From SIG589 sp045652465 (GTDB lineage: Bacteria > Bacillota > Clostridia > Oscillospirales > Acutalibacteraceae), in NCBI GenBank assembly GCA_045652465.1, contig JAZRUI010000015.1:1-64000 (forward strand): a stretch of DNA of 64,000 bases, read 5' to 3'. The notes below the pieces were generated by a model that saw only the letters and a list, made by a program, of their open reading frames with translations, did no database searches and was not told the DNA's origin. Shown in pieces: positions 48,101 to 57,171 of the stretch; within the stretch, counting starts at the first letter, position 1, and each line of letters starts with the position of its first letter. A program made the position numbers and the translations under genes.

Positions 48101-51100
48101 AGGTTGTGCCGGTGGCTCCGGGGGTTGCAATGAAATATTTGCCATCAATGTAGCCATCTTCTTCGGGGAAAACAGCAATCGCATCGCGCGCCATCTCTTC
48201 TTTTGTGCGAACGTCATTAAAGAGATTAACGGAATAAATGCTACCCTTGAAATATTGCTCATTGTTGTGTCTATAGTCGCCGCCGATAACCATTTTGCCG
48301 TTTATAGCGGGAGCTGTTGCCTTAAGGGTTGCGGTTTCGGCGAGAACCGAGTCAACATAAAGCTTAGCGGTTGTGCCATCAAGGGTGATGGTTATATTAA
48401 CCCTTTTGTCGCTGCGTATATCGGTGTTGAAAATATGGTCGGCAATCATATTTCCGTTTTTAATATACAAGCGGAGCTTACCGTAGGAGAAAACCTCAAG
48501 GTTAACAACTGATTTAGCGGTTTCGGAATAGTTACCAACGATAACGCCGCCGCGACCGTTAACGCTTTTATCTAACTGGATGGTGGCCTCAATTGTTATA
48601 GGTGCTGCCGAAACATTTAGAATGTTGTTGGGATTTATAATCGGAGTAAAGGTTTTACCGTCGAGGTGTTCAAGGTCTAAGGAACTTTGATCGCCGGCGT
48701 AAGCAAACTCGCGTGTTTCGAGCAGCTTTTCGCATGCGGTGCATTGGCGATAGGCAACTCCGTTTTGGTTCTTGTTGGCTTCCCTAACAACAATCCAATT
48801 GCTCGAACGATGAATAACATCCAAAATTAGTTTTTCGTCGCAGTTAGCGCAGGGATGATAGGTGTAGCCGTCCTCGGAGGGGTCCTCGGGGAGATATTCG
48901 AGCACGGTATCTTCGTATTCGTGTGAAACAATACCCTTGGTGGTTTGGTCGGCCAGTGCAAAGAATACGCTGCCTTCGCTACCGCTGGTTTCTTTAATTA
49001 CCAGTGCAAAGTTGGACTGATGTACCATTGAACCGCCGTGAACATTCATAGAGTTCAAGAGCGATACATAGTAACGCTGACCATCCTTAACATAGGATAG
49101 CTGAACATCCTTGCTGTGAACATGACCGAAATCGTTTTGGTTGAATGCCTTGTGGCCGATGTCGGTTCCAAGCTTCAAATCGCTAAATGCGGCTGAGTCA
49201 AAGCCGGGAAGGTTAACATAGATTTTGTTATCGGGATGTTTGTTTTTGTGGAATGCATTGATGATAACATCCTCAAACTGATTTCTAAGCGAATATTCGC
49301 CCCACTTAACATTGTTCCAAACGAAGATAATGGAGTCCTCGGAGTTGTTTAGGTTGCGAAGCTGAGCAGAGAAGGGGTTATAGTCCTCTTCCCAAGCCGA
49401 GTGAGCGCCTGCGAAGGGGGAGAAGTAGAGCTCAAATACCGGGTCATCCTCGCCGCCCAGGTAAACCATTTGCTCATCGGCGGGGATTTCGTTTTCACGA
49501 CCTGCCTTAATAAGGTCAATTTGCTCCTTGAAGATAGGCATAATCGCCTCGCGGAAGTAGTAAACATCCTCTTGCTCACAGTAGGCTGCGAGGAACTTGA
49601 GGTAGTTCATAGAAATTCGGAAAAGATCAGCATGGTTCGAAACAATGGTAGCGGTTTGCAGCTGATTGAGCGCATTGGTACCATTACCGTTAATGCCGTC
49701 GAGGTTCGAACTTGAGGTCCAAACGGCATTACGTTGTACGTTTCCGTCCTTATCAAGATAGTGGGAAACGGCGCAAAGCTTGGTGTGCATCATATCGCTG
49801 CCGCCCTTGCCCTCTAACTGCCATTTGCAGGCGCGGAAGGTCATGAAGTCGCCGATAACGCCATCCTCAACATATGCGCTGTCGCAGGGAGCATCCAACA
49901 TTTCGGTGAAATAGGATTCAAAGCGCGGAGAGGTGGATGTGTTGGGGTAGCCATCGAGCTGTGCGATAACCGTAACATCAATTCCCATTCGTGCTGCGCA
50001 TAAGAGCAGGTAGGAAATTCGAACAAATCCGAACTTATCGTAATCCTGGTCATAAAGTGCTCTTGCATAGCCGAAATAAGGACTTTCGCGGTCAAGGCAA
50101 ATTGCGGTGGAGGGATTCAAGCGATAAGCCGAAAGGGCAATCGAAACATCCTCATCGGGGTTTGCGCGCTTATAGGCCATAGCCTGATAAATCATAATAC
50201 CTTCGCCAACGGTGCAGTTGTTTGCGGGGTCGCCCTTGTGATAAATAAAGCTGTCAACCGTAACGGTTCCGCCGCAAATATTGGGGAAGGCGGTTGTGCC
50301 GCGGCTCATAAAGTTCGAGCTGTTGTCGAGCTTCGGCAGTGCCGCATAGGTAGAGTTAAGTTTGCCGTGGTCGGCGTTTTGTGCCAACTCGAAGATGTGT
50401 TCAACCGAAACCTCGGGATGAACAATCGGCTCCTTCTCAACGGGAGGAGTATAGGAGGGCTTATAGGTGGGAATAGCGGGAATTTCGCCGCTCTCATCGC
50501 CAACCGTTAAGAGGTTATAGATAGCGCCTGCCCAGTAGGCATCATCGAGTACGGCAGCATCCTTATCAACATAATTGTTCTTGTTGATGAAGAGCTTTGC
50601 GTTTAGAGTGTTACCCCAAATAATGGGACCGCCCATATCATCGGTGTTGCCCGAAACGGTAAGGCCGTTAATCTTAACAACCGAGCCCTTGGTGGTTTCA
50701 TAGAGGAATCCGCCCTTGTTGGCGTGGTTGTTTGTTGCGGTTGCGTTGTAGATGTCGAGCAGCGTAGCATTGGCAATATAAATTGCGCCGCCCAAAGAGC
50801 TCGACTGGTTGCCATCGAATGAGCAACCGTTAAGCACGGATTGACTTGCGCCGGGGTAAGCATAGACCGCACCACCGTTGTTAAGTGCTGTGTTTCCGCT
50901 GAAGTGTGTGTTATAGGCGTTGAGGGTTGAAAGGTCAATAAACGAGATTGCGCCGCCCGAAGTGCCTGCGGAGTTGTTCGAAATATTACTGTTATAAATT
51001 GTTGCATATGCGGTGTCGCAGTGCATAAAGCCGCCGGAGCGGGGTGCCGAGTTACCGCTTGCTTCAATATTATTGAGAATGGCCGAGGAATGGGTGTACA

Positions 51101-54100
51101 TTCCTATAGCGCCCGCATTGGCACCCGTAGAGTTGTTGGTGAAGGTGCCGCCATCTATTTCAAAGGTGGCGCGGGATGCGCTGTAAATGGCGCCTGCGTT
51201 GTGGCTTGTTTCCGCAACCGTGATGGTGTTGTTATTAAAGATAACATCGCTCATAAAGGCATGAGCATAGGTGGTAATGAAGAGAGCACCACCCTGCATT
51301 ACTGCAGTGTTGCTATCAAAGGTTGCACCGCTCAATATAAGGTTGAGGTCGCCTCTATCTTCCTTGGGCAGTGCATTTCCGTCGCTGTCGGTACCATAGG
51401 AAATCATATGGTCAACAACATATAAAGCGCCGCCCGAATAGTGGGAGTGGTTTTTAGAGAATGTTGCATTTTTGAGGTTAACAACCGAGTCCTTAAGAGA
51501 GGCGCTGTTGTAGGAAATATAGATAGCGCCGCCGCGAAGACCTGCGGTGTTTTCCGCGAAGGTAACATCGCTGCCGTTGATGAATGAACTGTGGAGCGAG
51601 ATTGCGCCGCCGTAGCCCTTAACATCGTTGCCTGCAATGTTCTTCTTGAATTCGCAGTTGTTGAGGTTGGCGGTTGATTCATAAACCATATAAATTGCGC
51701 CGCCCTCGCCCTCACAGGTGTTGCTTGTGAAGGTTGCGTTTTCTAATGTTAGTTTGGCGCCGTAAGCGGCATAAAGAGCGCCGCCGCTTTTGGCCTTGTT
51801 CTTTTTAAAGGTGCAGTCCAAGAAGGTAACATTGGCGCCGCCGGTTTCAGAGCCGCTTGCACCGTAGGCCGTAATTGCACCGCCTGAGGAAGCCTCGTTG
51901 CTGTCGAAGGTGCAGTTTCTAAAGCGGGGGAGAGTGCCAACAAGGTTTTTGCTCTTGGTTATATAGGCAGCACCGCCCTTGCTGGCGGAAATGTTCTTCT
52001 TAAATGTAGTGTTATCGGCGCAAACGGTGCCGTAAGCAACAATGGCACCGCCGTTGCTCTTTAAGGTTTGGTTGCTCTCAAAGAGAGTATCGCCGTAAAT
52101 AATTACGGAAGAGTTTGTTCCCGAATAGAGAGCACCACCTGTGCTTTCGGCAACATTTCCCTTAAAGGTAACGGTGGTAGAACCCGTGTTTCCGCCTATG
52201 AATGCCTGGTTAGAAGAGGAGCTGGGCAAATAAACGGCACCACCGCTGGAGTAGGCATAATTGTTAATAAAAGTACCATTTAAAATGCGAAGGGTGCGGT
52301 AGTTGTAAATTGCGCCGCCCAAAGCAGCCTTGCAGTATTCAAAGTTACCGCCGTAAATATTAACCTCGCCGAGATTGTAAATAGCGCCGCCTGTGCTGGA
52401 AACTTTTCCTGCCTCGCCAAGCTCATCCGAGATGATTTGAGCGTTTACTGCCAAATTGCGGTAGTTACCGCCGTAAATCTTCAGCTCGCCGCTCTCAACA
52501 ATTGCCATTGCGCCGCCTATGCGACCGGGGTATTTGCCGCAGTAATAATTGGAGGAGAGGGTTCTTTTGTTGTCCTCTTTGCGTGCGTTCACGATGCTAA
52601 CATTGTTATAAAGGTTAGCATTTGCGCTTTGGCAAATAAACAGCACGGTGCCAACAACGGGAACGGTCATATTGCTGCTGTTGCCATCGATGGTTAAGAG
52701 GTTTGCGGTTGCGCTTTCGGGGTTACCGAGGGTTAAAACCGCAGTTTTGCCCGCAAGCAGATGGCTCTTGCCTTTGGCATCCTCGCCAACAACAAAGATA
52801 TCGCCTGCGAAATTTTCAGCGCGGGTTAAGCGATAGGGGGTTGTTGCAAAAATGGTAACATTGTGTGTGATGTAGAAGGTTCGGTCGAGTTTGAAGTCAG
52901 CCATAATTCTAATGCGGGTTTTGCCGCTGTTTATGGCAGCCTCGAGTTCTTCCGAATTATAAACCTCAACATAGCCCGAAAGGTTTTCATAGTTTTCGTT
53001 GCCGTATTCCGCGGGTTCGGGAACGGTGTCGGTGAAATCATAAACCTTGAGCTTGTTAACGATTGCCGCAGTCCAATATGCGCTGTCCTGGGTGGTAGCA
53101 TCTAAATCGGTAAAGGTGTTTTTATTGATATAGAGCTTTGCGCCTGTGGAGTTACCCCAAATAATGGGACCGCCATCGGTTGCGGTGTTGCCTTGAATGG
53201 TTGCGTTGCTGTGTTTAACAATGCTTCCTGTGGTGGTTATATAAAGATATCCGCCCTTGGCTGCACTGTTTCCGATAGAGGTGTTGTTAAAGAAGTCGAG
53301 CAGGCCCTTGCCCGAAACATAAGCAACACCACCGTAGAGATTGGAGTTGTTGTTTAAAAATTCGCATCCGTTAACAACAACTTGAGCTTCGTCGGTGTAA
53401 ACAAATAATGCGCCGCCATTGTTTTCGGCATTGTTATCTTGGAATTTACTCGAATAAATATTTGCCGCCGAACCTGCTTGTAAAGCGATTGCGCCACCTG
53501 TGCTCTCGGTAGAGTTTTCGCTAAAGGTGCTGTTGTAAATATCGCTTGTGGAAACCTTGCTATGTATGAATCCACCACTTGCAACAGCGTGGTTTTTGGT
53601 TGCCTTAACATTATAAACAACTGATTCACTGGAGGAGTTAAGGTAGATAGCTCCACCTGCATAGTCGCAGGAGTTTTCGGTGAAACGAACGCCCTCAAAC
53701 AGCGAATAGGAGCCTGTTGAATAAATGGCGCCGCCGCCGTAACGATTTCCCGAAGAGTTTTCGGTTGCATTAGCATGGTTGGTGGTGAAATCGGTGTTTT
53801 TAACGCTTATAGATGCGCTCGATAGGTAAAGCGCGCCGCCGCTGACATGAGCGTTGTTGCCGATAAGTTTCGAATCCTCAAAGGTTAGGTCGAACTTCTC
53901 TTTATTAATGCCATCGCCCGCAGCCCAAATAGCGCCGCCGCTGCCACCGGCCTTGTTACCAATGAAATCGGTGTTTTGAACGCTGGTCAGGGCGCCCTGA
54001 CTTAAAATAGCGCCGCCGTTGCCGCCGCTTTCGTTATCCTTAAAGAGAACATAGCTGTCGCAAAGGTTGCTCGAAGCGCCTAAATATAGGTAGCAGGCGG

Positions 54101-56855
54101 TGCTGGCAGCCATATAAACCGCGCCACCCAAGTTGGAAGCGGAGTTTTCGATGAAGGATGCGTTGTGAACATAGGTCTTGCGGTAGTTATAGAGCGCGCC
54201 GCCGCGAGCAGCGTGGTTGCCCTGGAAGGTACCGCCGAAGATGTTGGTGGCACCGAAGGAATAGATAACGCCGCCCTGTGTGCTGTTGAAGTCGGGGTTA
54301 TCATCGCCCTCGTCGAGAACGCTGTTGTTGGTGAACAAGCCGCCGTAAATATCAACGGTGCTGTTTGCGTTGATAATAACGGGACCGCCGATTCTATTGG
54401 TGTAGGAGAGAGCGTATTCCTCGTTTAAGGTGCGCAGGTTTCCGCTCTTATAGCAGTTTTTGATTGTCAGCGAATCGCGAAGCACGAGGTTGGATTTATG
54501 GCCAACAAAGAAAACTGTGCCAACAACCTCGGTGGTCATATTATCGCGATTACCGTCAATAGTGAGCGAGCAACCCTCACTCGAGGGGTCGATGGTGAGC
54601 TTGGCAGGAGTTTCGGGGGTTTCGCCGTTTGCATATTCGCCCAAAACAAATATATCACCGCCAAAATGGGGAGCGCGCGTTAAAACGCGGTCGCCATTTG
54701 TGTAAATGGTAGTGTCGCCCGTAACATAGAAAGTGCGGTCAAGAAGGAAATCACTTAAAATAGTGATTTTCTTGATTTCGGCATTAAGTGCCGTTTGCAG
54801 CTCATACGCGTTGGTAACATTGGGGTTAACAATGTCCTCAGGCTTTGTTTCTTCGCTTTCACCATAGTTGATAAAGCCGGGAATGGGATCGCTAATTTCA
54901 GAAACAGAAAGCTTGTTAACGATTGCCGCTGCCCAATAGGCATCATCAAGCGTACCGGTGTAGTCAACATCGGTATAGGTGGTTTTGTTTATTAAAAGCT
55001 TTGCGCCGGTGGAGTTACCCCAAATAATGGGACCGCCATCACTTGCGGTGTTACCCGAAAGCGAAATACCGTTTAGGGTAACTACTGTGCCTGTGGTGGT
55101 TTCATACAAAAAACCGCCGCGATAGGCCTTGTTGCCCTTGGCCGAGCTGTTATAAATGTCTAATAAGCAGCTATTGGAAATATAAATACCGCCGCCATAG
55201 TTTCCGGAGGTGTTATCGAGCAATACGCAGCTGTGCAGCAACGAATTAACCGAATCACTGTAGAAGAACAACGCGCCGCCGTTTCCGGATGAACTGTTGT
55301 TTTCAAAGGTGGTCAGGTATGCATTCAGAGAGGATGCGCTTGTAACAAAAGCCGCACCGCCCTGGTTGCCTGAAGTGTTATCGCGAATAGCACTGTTATA
55401 AAGCTTAACGGTTGAACTGCCCGAATAGATGAAGCCTCCGTTATGCAAGGAGCTGTTGCCCAAAGCGGTTATATCGTTAAGAATAATTTGGCTGGAGCTT
55501 TGCGCCTCAATAGCACCGCCGCAATATTTTGAAGAGTTGTTTGCAAATGTTGCTCCGTTAATCTCCAAATAAGAGTTGGTGGTGTAGAAGGCGCCGCCGC
55601 CGTAGCGGGTGCCGCTCGAGTTGGCGGTTGCATCAACATTGTTGCCCTCAAAGGTAACATTCTCAAAATATGCCGATGTTTCGGTTAAATAGAATGCGCC
55701 GCCGTTATAGTCAGCAAAGTTGTCTTTAAATGTGGAATTATAGGCATTGAGGCTGACGCTTTCGGCATCGCCGCCCATATCCGCATAGATAACGCCGCCG
55801 TTGCCGTTTGTGGAGTTGCCCTCAAAGGTTGCGCCATCAATGTTAATTCGCTTACCAAGGGAGTAGAAAACGCCGCCGTGGCTTTTGGCAAAGTTATCCC
55901 TAAAGACTATGGGCTCTTCGCTTAAATCGCTGCCGCCCTCAATGTATATCATGGCTGCAGTGCTGGCGGGGACATAAGCAACGCCGCCGGGGCCTGCCGC
56001 ATAGTTACCCTGAAGGGTACCGCCATAGATGTTAAGCGTGCGATAAACATATAAAGCGCCGCCGCGATAGGAGCGGTTGTCTTTAATGGTACCACCATAG
56101 ATGTTTGCACTACCAAAGAAATAGAAAGCACCGCCGCGGTTGGAAACATCGCCCGAACCCTCGTTTGTGGCGTTGTTCTCATAAATACCGCCGTGAATGT
56201 TCATCTTTCCGGCCGCTACAATCGCAACGGGTCCACCGATTAAATCGGGATAGGAGAGATTATAAGACTCTATCATGGTGCGCTCGTTGCCAACCTTTTT
56301 ACAGTTTCTAACCGTAAGGTTTGCATAAAGCTCGATAACCGAGTTGCTAAGACCGAAGAAAACAGTACCAACAACCTCGGCGGTCATATTATCGCGATTA
56401 CCATCGATAATAAGCATATTATTATCAATCGAGTCGTCGCGGCCGACCATAAGGGTTATGGTGTCCTCGCAAACGGTTCCGTCATCATATTGTCCAACAA
56501 CGAAAATATCTCCTGCGAAGTCGGCTGCGCGCGTTAAAGTATGAGCCTCATCGGTGTAGATAATCGTGTCGCTGATGACATAGAAGGTGCGGTCGAGAAC
56601 GAAATCGCCCGTGATGCGAATAGCGCTTGCCGCAGCAGCGAGAGCATTTTCGAGCTCTTCAGCCGTTGATACATCAACCGCTTCGGCATAAATATCGACC
56701 TCCTCTTCTTCATCGGGATTTTCGGTATCAATGATACCATCCTCCACGGGAGGGGCTTCCTCAGCCAGCGCAACAAATCCGGTCATGAAAACCGAAAATA
56801 TGAGCGCGAAGCAAAGGAGGTATGCGATGATTTTTGTGAAACCTCTTTTACCCAT
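45150..56855 (-). CDS. giant secreted protein: three beta-helix modules, phospholipase-D-like domain, six LamG-like domains
   Basis: A 3,901-residue exported protein. Order: signal peptide ending near VALAEEAPP (about 1-32) and an acidic linker; three PMP-type right-handed beta-helix modules (about 55-655, 675-1272, 1298-2118) rich in GGAIY and FxxN repeats; a PLD-like domain (about 2145-2633) with two HxK sites, MMHTKLCAVS with TSSSNLDG, and HVHSKDVQLS with LNSMNVHGG; a CxxC pair module (CANC, CTAC); five LamG/ConA-like repeats; another CxxC (CTVC); a sixth LamG. No LPXTG, S-layer, choline-binding or C-terminal membrane segment is seen, so anchoring is unclear. Likely an adhesin or secreted enzyme binding glycans or lipids. 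AGGAG precedes the ATG; a small XRE gene lies 61 nt upstream. Confidence 0.88.
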   Translation of the reverse strand: MGKRGFTKIIAYLLCFALIFSVFMTGFVALAEEAPPVEDGIIDTENPDEEEEVDIYAEAVDVSTAEELENALAAAASAIRITGDFVLDRTFYVISDTIIYTDEAHTLTRAADFAGDIFVVGQYDDGTVCEDTITLMVGRDDSIDNNMLIIDGNRDNMTAEVVGTVFFGLSNSVIELYANLTVRNCKKVGNERTMIESYNLSYPDLIGGPVAIVAAGKMNIHGGIYENNATNEGSGDVSNRGGAFYFFGSANIYGGTIKDNRSYRGGALYVYRTLNIYGGTLQGNYAAGPGGVAYVPASTAAMIYIEGGSDLSEEPIVFRDNFAKSHGGVFYSLGKRINIDGATFEGNSTNGNGGVIYADMGGDAESVSLNAYNSTFKDNFADYNGGAFYLTETSAYFENVTFEGNNVDATANSSGTRYGGGAFYTTNSYLEINGATFANNSSKYCGGAIEAQSSSQIILNDITALGNSSLHNGGFIYSGSSTVKLYNSAIRDNTSGNQGGAAFVTSASSLNAYLTTFENNSSSGNGGALFFYSDSVNSLLHSCVLLDNTSGNYGGGIYISNSCLLDIYNSSAKGNKAYRGGFLYETTTGTVVTLNGISLSGNTASDGGPIIWGNSTGAKLLINKTTYTDVDYTGTLDDAYWAAAIVNKLSVSEISDPIPGFINYGESEETKPEDIVNPNVTNAYELQTALNAEIKKITILSDFLLDRTFYVTGDTTIYTNGDRVLTRAPHFGGDIFVLGEYANGETPETPAKLTIDPSSEGCSLTIDGNRDNMTTEVVGTVFFVGHKSNLVLRDSLTIKNCYKSGNLRTLNEEYALSYTNRIGGPVIINANSTVDIYGGLFTNNSVLDEGDDNPDFNSTQGGVIYSFGATNIFGGTFQGNHAARGGALYNYRKTYVHNASFIENSASNLGGAVYMAASTACYLYLGASSNLCDSYVLFKDNESGGNGGAILSQGALTSVQNTDFIGNKAGGSGGAIWAAGDGINKEKFDLTFEDSKLIGNNAHVSGGALYLSSASISVKNTDFTTNHANATENSSGNRYGGGAIYSTGSYSLFEGVRFTENSCDYAGGAIYLNSSSESVVYNVKATKNHAVASGGFIHSKVSTSDIYNSTFSENSTESTGGAIALQAGSAANIYSSKFQDNNAENNGGALFVYTDEAQVVVNGCEFLNNNSNLYGGVAYVSGKGLLDFFNNTSIGNSAAKGGYLYITTTGSIVKHSNATIQGNTATDGGPIIWGNSTGAKLYINKNTFTDLDATTQDSAYWTAAIVNKLKVYDFTDTVPEPAEYGNENYENLSGYVEVYNSEELEAAINSGKTRIRIMADFKLDRTFYITHNVTIFATTPYRLTRAENFAGDIFVVGEDAKGKSHLLAGKTAVLTLGNPESATANLLTIDGNSSNMTVPVVGTVLFICQSANANLYNNVSIVNARKEDNKRTLSSNYYCGKYPGRIGGAMAIVESGELKIYGGNYRNLAVNAQIISDELGEAGKVSSTGGAIYNLGEVNIYGGNFEYCKAALGGAIYNYRTLRILNGTFINNYAYSSGGAVYLPSSSSNQAFIGGNTGSTTVTFKGNVAESTGGALYSGTNSSVIIYGDTLFESNQTLKSNGGAIVAYGTVCADNTTFKKNISASKGGAAYITKSKNLVGTLPRFRNCTFDSNEASSGGAITAYGASGSETGGANVTFLDCTFKKNKAKSGGALYAAYGAKLTLENATFTSNTCEGEGGAIYMVYESTANLNNCEFKKNIAGNDVKGYGGAISLHSSFINGSDVTFAENTAGLRGGAIYISYNSASLKDSVVNLKNATFSKNHSHYSGGALYVVDHMISYGTDSDGNALPKEDRGDLNLILSGATFDSNTAVMQGGALFITTYAHAFMSDVIFNNNTITVAETSHNAGAIYSASRATFEIDGGTFTNNSTGANAGAIGMYTHSSAILNNIEASGNSAPRSGGFMHCDTAYATIYNSNISNNSAGTSGGAISFIDLSTLNAYNTHFSGNTALNNGGAVYAYPGASQSVLNGCSFDGNQSSSLGGAIYIANATLLDIYNATATNNHANKGGFLYETTKGSVVKINGLTVSGNTDDMGGPIIWGNTLNAKLFINKNNYVDKDAAVLDDAYWAGAIYNLLTVGDESGEIPAIPTYKPSYTPPVEKEPIVHPEVSVEHIFELAQNADHGKLNSTYAALPKLDNSSNFMSRGTTAFPNICGGTVTVDSFIYHKGDPANNCTVGEGIMIYQAMAYKRANPDEDVSIALSAYRLNPSTAICLDRESPYFGYARALYDQDYDKFGFVRISYLLLCAARMGIDVTVIAQLDGYPNTSTSPRFESYFTEMLDAPCDSAYVEDGVIGDFMTFRACKWQLEGKGGSDMMHTKLCAVSHYLDKDGNVQRNAVWTSSSNLDGINGNGTNALNQLQTATIVSNHADLFRISMNYLKFLAAYCEQEDVYYFREAIMPIFKEQIDLIKAGRENEIPADEQMVYLGGEDDPVFELYFSPFAGAHSAWEEDYNPFSAQLRNLNNSEDSIIFVWNNVKWGEYSLRNQFEDVIINAFHKNKHPDNKIYVNLPGFDSAAFSDLKLGTDIGHKAFNQNDFGHVHSKDVQLSYVKDGQRYYVSLLNSMNVHGGSMVHQSNFALVIKETSGSEGSVFFALADQTTKGIVSHEYEDTVLEYLPEDPSEDGYTYHPCANCDEKLILDVIHRSSNWIVVREANKNQNGVAYRQCTACEKLLETREFAYAGDQSSLDLEHLDGKTFTPIINPNNILNVSAAPITIEATIQLDKSVNGRGGVIVGNYSETAKSVVNLEVFSYGKLRLYIKNGNMIADHIFNTDIRSDKRVNITITLDGTTAKLYVDSVLAETATLKATAPAINGKMVIGGDYRHNNEQYFKGSIYSVNLFNDVRTKEEMARDAIAVFPEEDGYIDGKYFIATPGATGTTFTSFSAIEIEPLSSAPKTLEATVQLDSDFEGRGGVILGNYLDPATPSISLEVYTHGHIRLYYIAENGKAVDTIFSKDIRGEDSVRVAVALSDTEATLYLNGTPVQTKPLSYAPPKTTNNFKIGGDNRIGNSQFFKGTLYSVNLFDKAITQEETKEGTILVEPSSEDLIYHKDLSITTSTTTSYTPVSGTGVTFDAESFLLTETLNKTPLTIEALLQLDKTHNDRAGVIIGNYSASSRNALSLEVYHGGKLRLYFINNGQIYSHVFASDIRSNEPIHIAVTIEGTIAKLYINAELAETVTLPAELPNITSQLCVGGDFREENSQYFKGKLYSINLFDKVRTPQEIKEDILSVDGANKNLLYSRYFTKTNNLYNNDSSGMHFTADNAIALEPLVAAPHTIEATVQVLETQVSRAGVIVGNYDVGTRNTLSLEIYSYGQVRLYLSNESGKTESCIFDPDIRGNDKVHIAVTIENTTASLYLNGQFIQSKSLSFAPEGALENYKIGGDNRLGNQFYFKGLIYNVAMFSDVRTAEEIATDATYIFEDENLLTNNILGEQKYETSSLLSSAATFTSKNALNIAKKLPSPIYTMAAIVQVDPDIAGRAGIILGNYADRAQRQLNLEIFDNGQPRLFYTDENGKRASCLFDADIRSNDLVHIAVVINNNTATLYVNGEYADEKNLPFAYSESVNDLCIGGDNRPGNEQFFKGKIYRVDLFSTAKSQAEIKAAMAIANPEDDSLIYSSMFASDICSVKGHNPADSVFVGGYSEERDNICYTECTVCETLLEAIRMPIVKDIIDHRVMVGAQGFVPSIEEKGIAIENSFLTPPKTIEATIQLNENYNLRAGVIVGNYDNNFSHNQLNLEIYTNGKPRLYYTIGNSIYSYIFTTDIRSADPTHIAVTVEGLSAKLYVNGTLRETVAIKAELPTNLNNLTVGRDNRTGAQQYFAGTIYSVSLFEDVRTAEEIAIDRYLVASDSDGLLYNKSLFVK
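45195..48655 (-). repeat. six LamG/ConA-like lectin repeats within the giant gene
   Basis: Units of about 480-520 nt, approximately 48655-48165, 48105-47620, 47525-47035, 46960-46480, 46405-45910 and 45705-45195. Shared residues include IEATIQLD, GVIVGNY, LEVYxxGxLRLY, DIRSxDxVHIAVT, AxLYVNG, KIGGDNRxGNxQYFKG and LFxDVRTxEE. The fifth and sixth are separated by a CxxC segment. This is the Laminin_G_3 pattern that usually binds carbohydrate or protein ligands. Confidence 0.82.
48950..50430 (-). other. phospholipase-D-like domain region of the giant gene
   Basis: Residues about 2145-2635. The HxK half-sites are HTKLCAVS (about 2357) with downstream TSSSNLD, and HSKDVQLS (about 2580) with downstream LNSMN. 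Both have Ser at the place of the usual HKD Asp. Two half-sites 220 residues apart are the normal layout of one PLD active site built from two halves. Confidence 0.7.
50500..56690 (-). repeat. three beta-helix modules within the giant gene
   Basis: Modules at about 56690-54890, 54830-53040 and 52975-50500. Each starts with an ELxxAL segment and FxLDRTFYxxxxxxI, passes through a TIDGNRDNMTxxVVGTVFF-type stretch, then many 20-25-residue coils with FxxN and GGAI/GGAL/GGAF motifs, and ends with GGPIIWGN, INKxxxxD, DDAYWAAAI and VNKL. The same boundary blocks at all three ends show internal duplication. Confidence 0.85.
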
Positions 56856-56916
56856 TTTTTGAAAACTCCTTTCTGTTTTAGCGCGGGTAGTTATTTAACT
56901 TGGGGCGGTCGGGATT

Positions 56917-57117
56917 TTAGCCGAAAAGCTCATCGAGCGAACGCTCGAGAGTTTTGCAAATGTCCCGACAAAGTTTGAGAGTGGGGTTATAGTTGCCCTT
57001 CTCAATGCTGTTGATGGTCTGGCGGGAAACTCCTACAGCGCGGGCAAGTTCAGCCTGAGTAAGTCCCATAGCAACACGCGCGCTTTTAAGCTTTAAGTTG
57101 TCCGTCACCGCAGTCAT
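56917..57117 (-). CDS. small XRE-family regulator upstream of the giant gene
   Basis: A 66-residue single-domain HTH protein, KSARVAMGLTQAELARAVGV followed by SRQTINSIEKGNYNPTLKL and a CKTLERSLDELF helix, characteristic of the small YozG/XRE group. GAAGGGAG lies before the ATG. It reads in the same direction as the giant gene 61 nt downstream, and direct repeats sit just above its promoter, so it probably controls its own expression together with the giant gene. Confidence 0.88.
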   Translation of the reverse strand: MTAVTDNLKLKSARVAMGLTQAELARAVGVSRQTINSIEKGNYNPTLKLCRDICKTLERSLDELFG

Positions 57118-57140
57118 CTCCCTTCATAGGTTATGAGTCA

Positions 57141-57169
57141 ATTCTATCAAATGCAGGCGCCGTTGTCAA
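57141..57169 (-). promoter_or_regulatory. promoter of the XRE-giant gene unit
   Basis: On the minus strand consensus TTGACA (57169-57164), a 17-nt spacer and TAGAAT (57146-57141). Confidence 0.85.
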
Positions 57170-57171
57170 GG

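Noticed and set aside
45195..56690. Repeats in the giant gene as a CRISPR array or tandem DNA repeat
   Set aside because: They are coding repeats of unequal length with protein-level conservation, and there are no identical DNA repeats with spacers.
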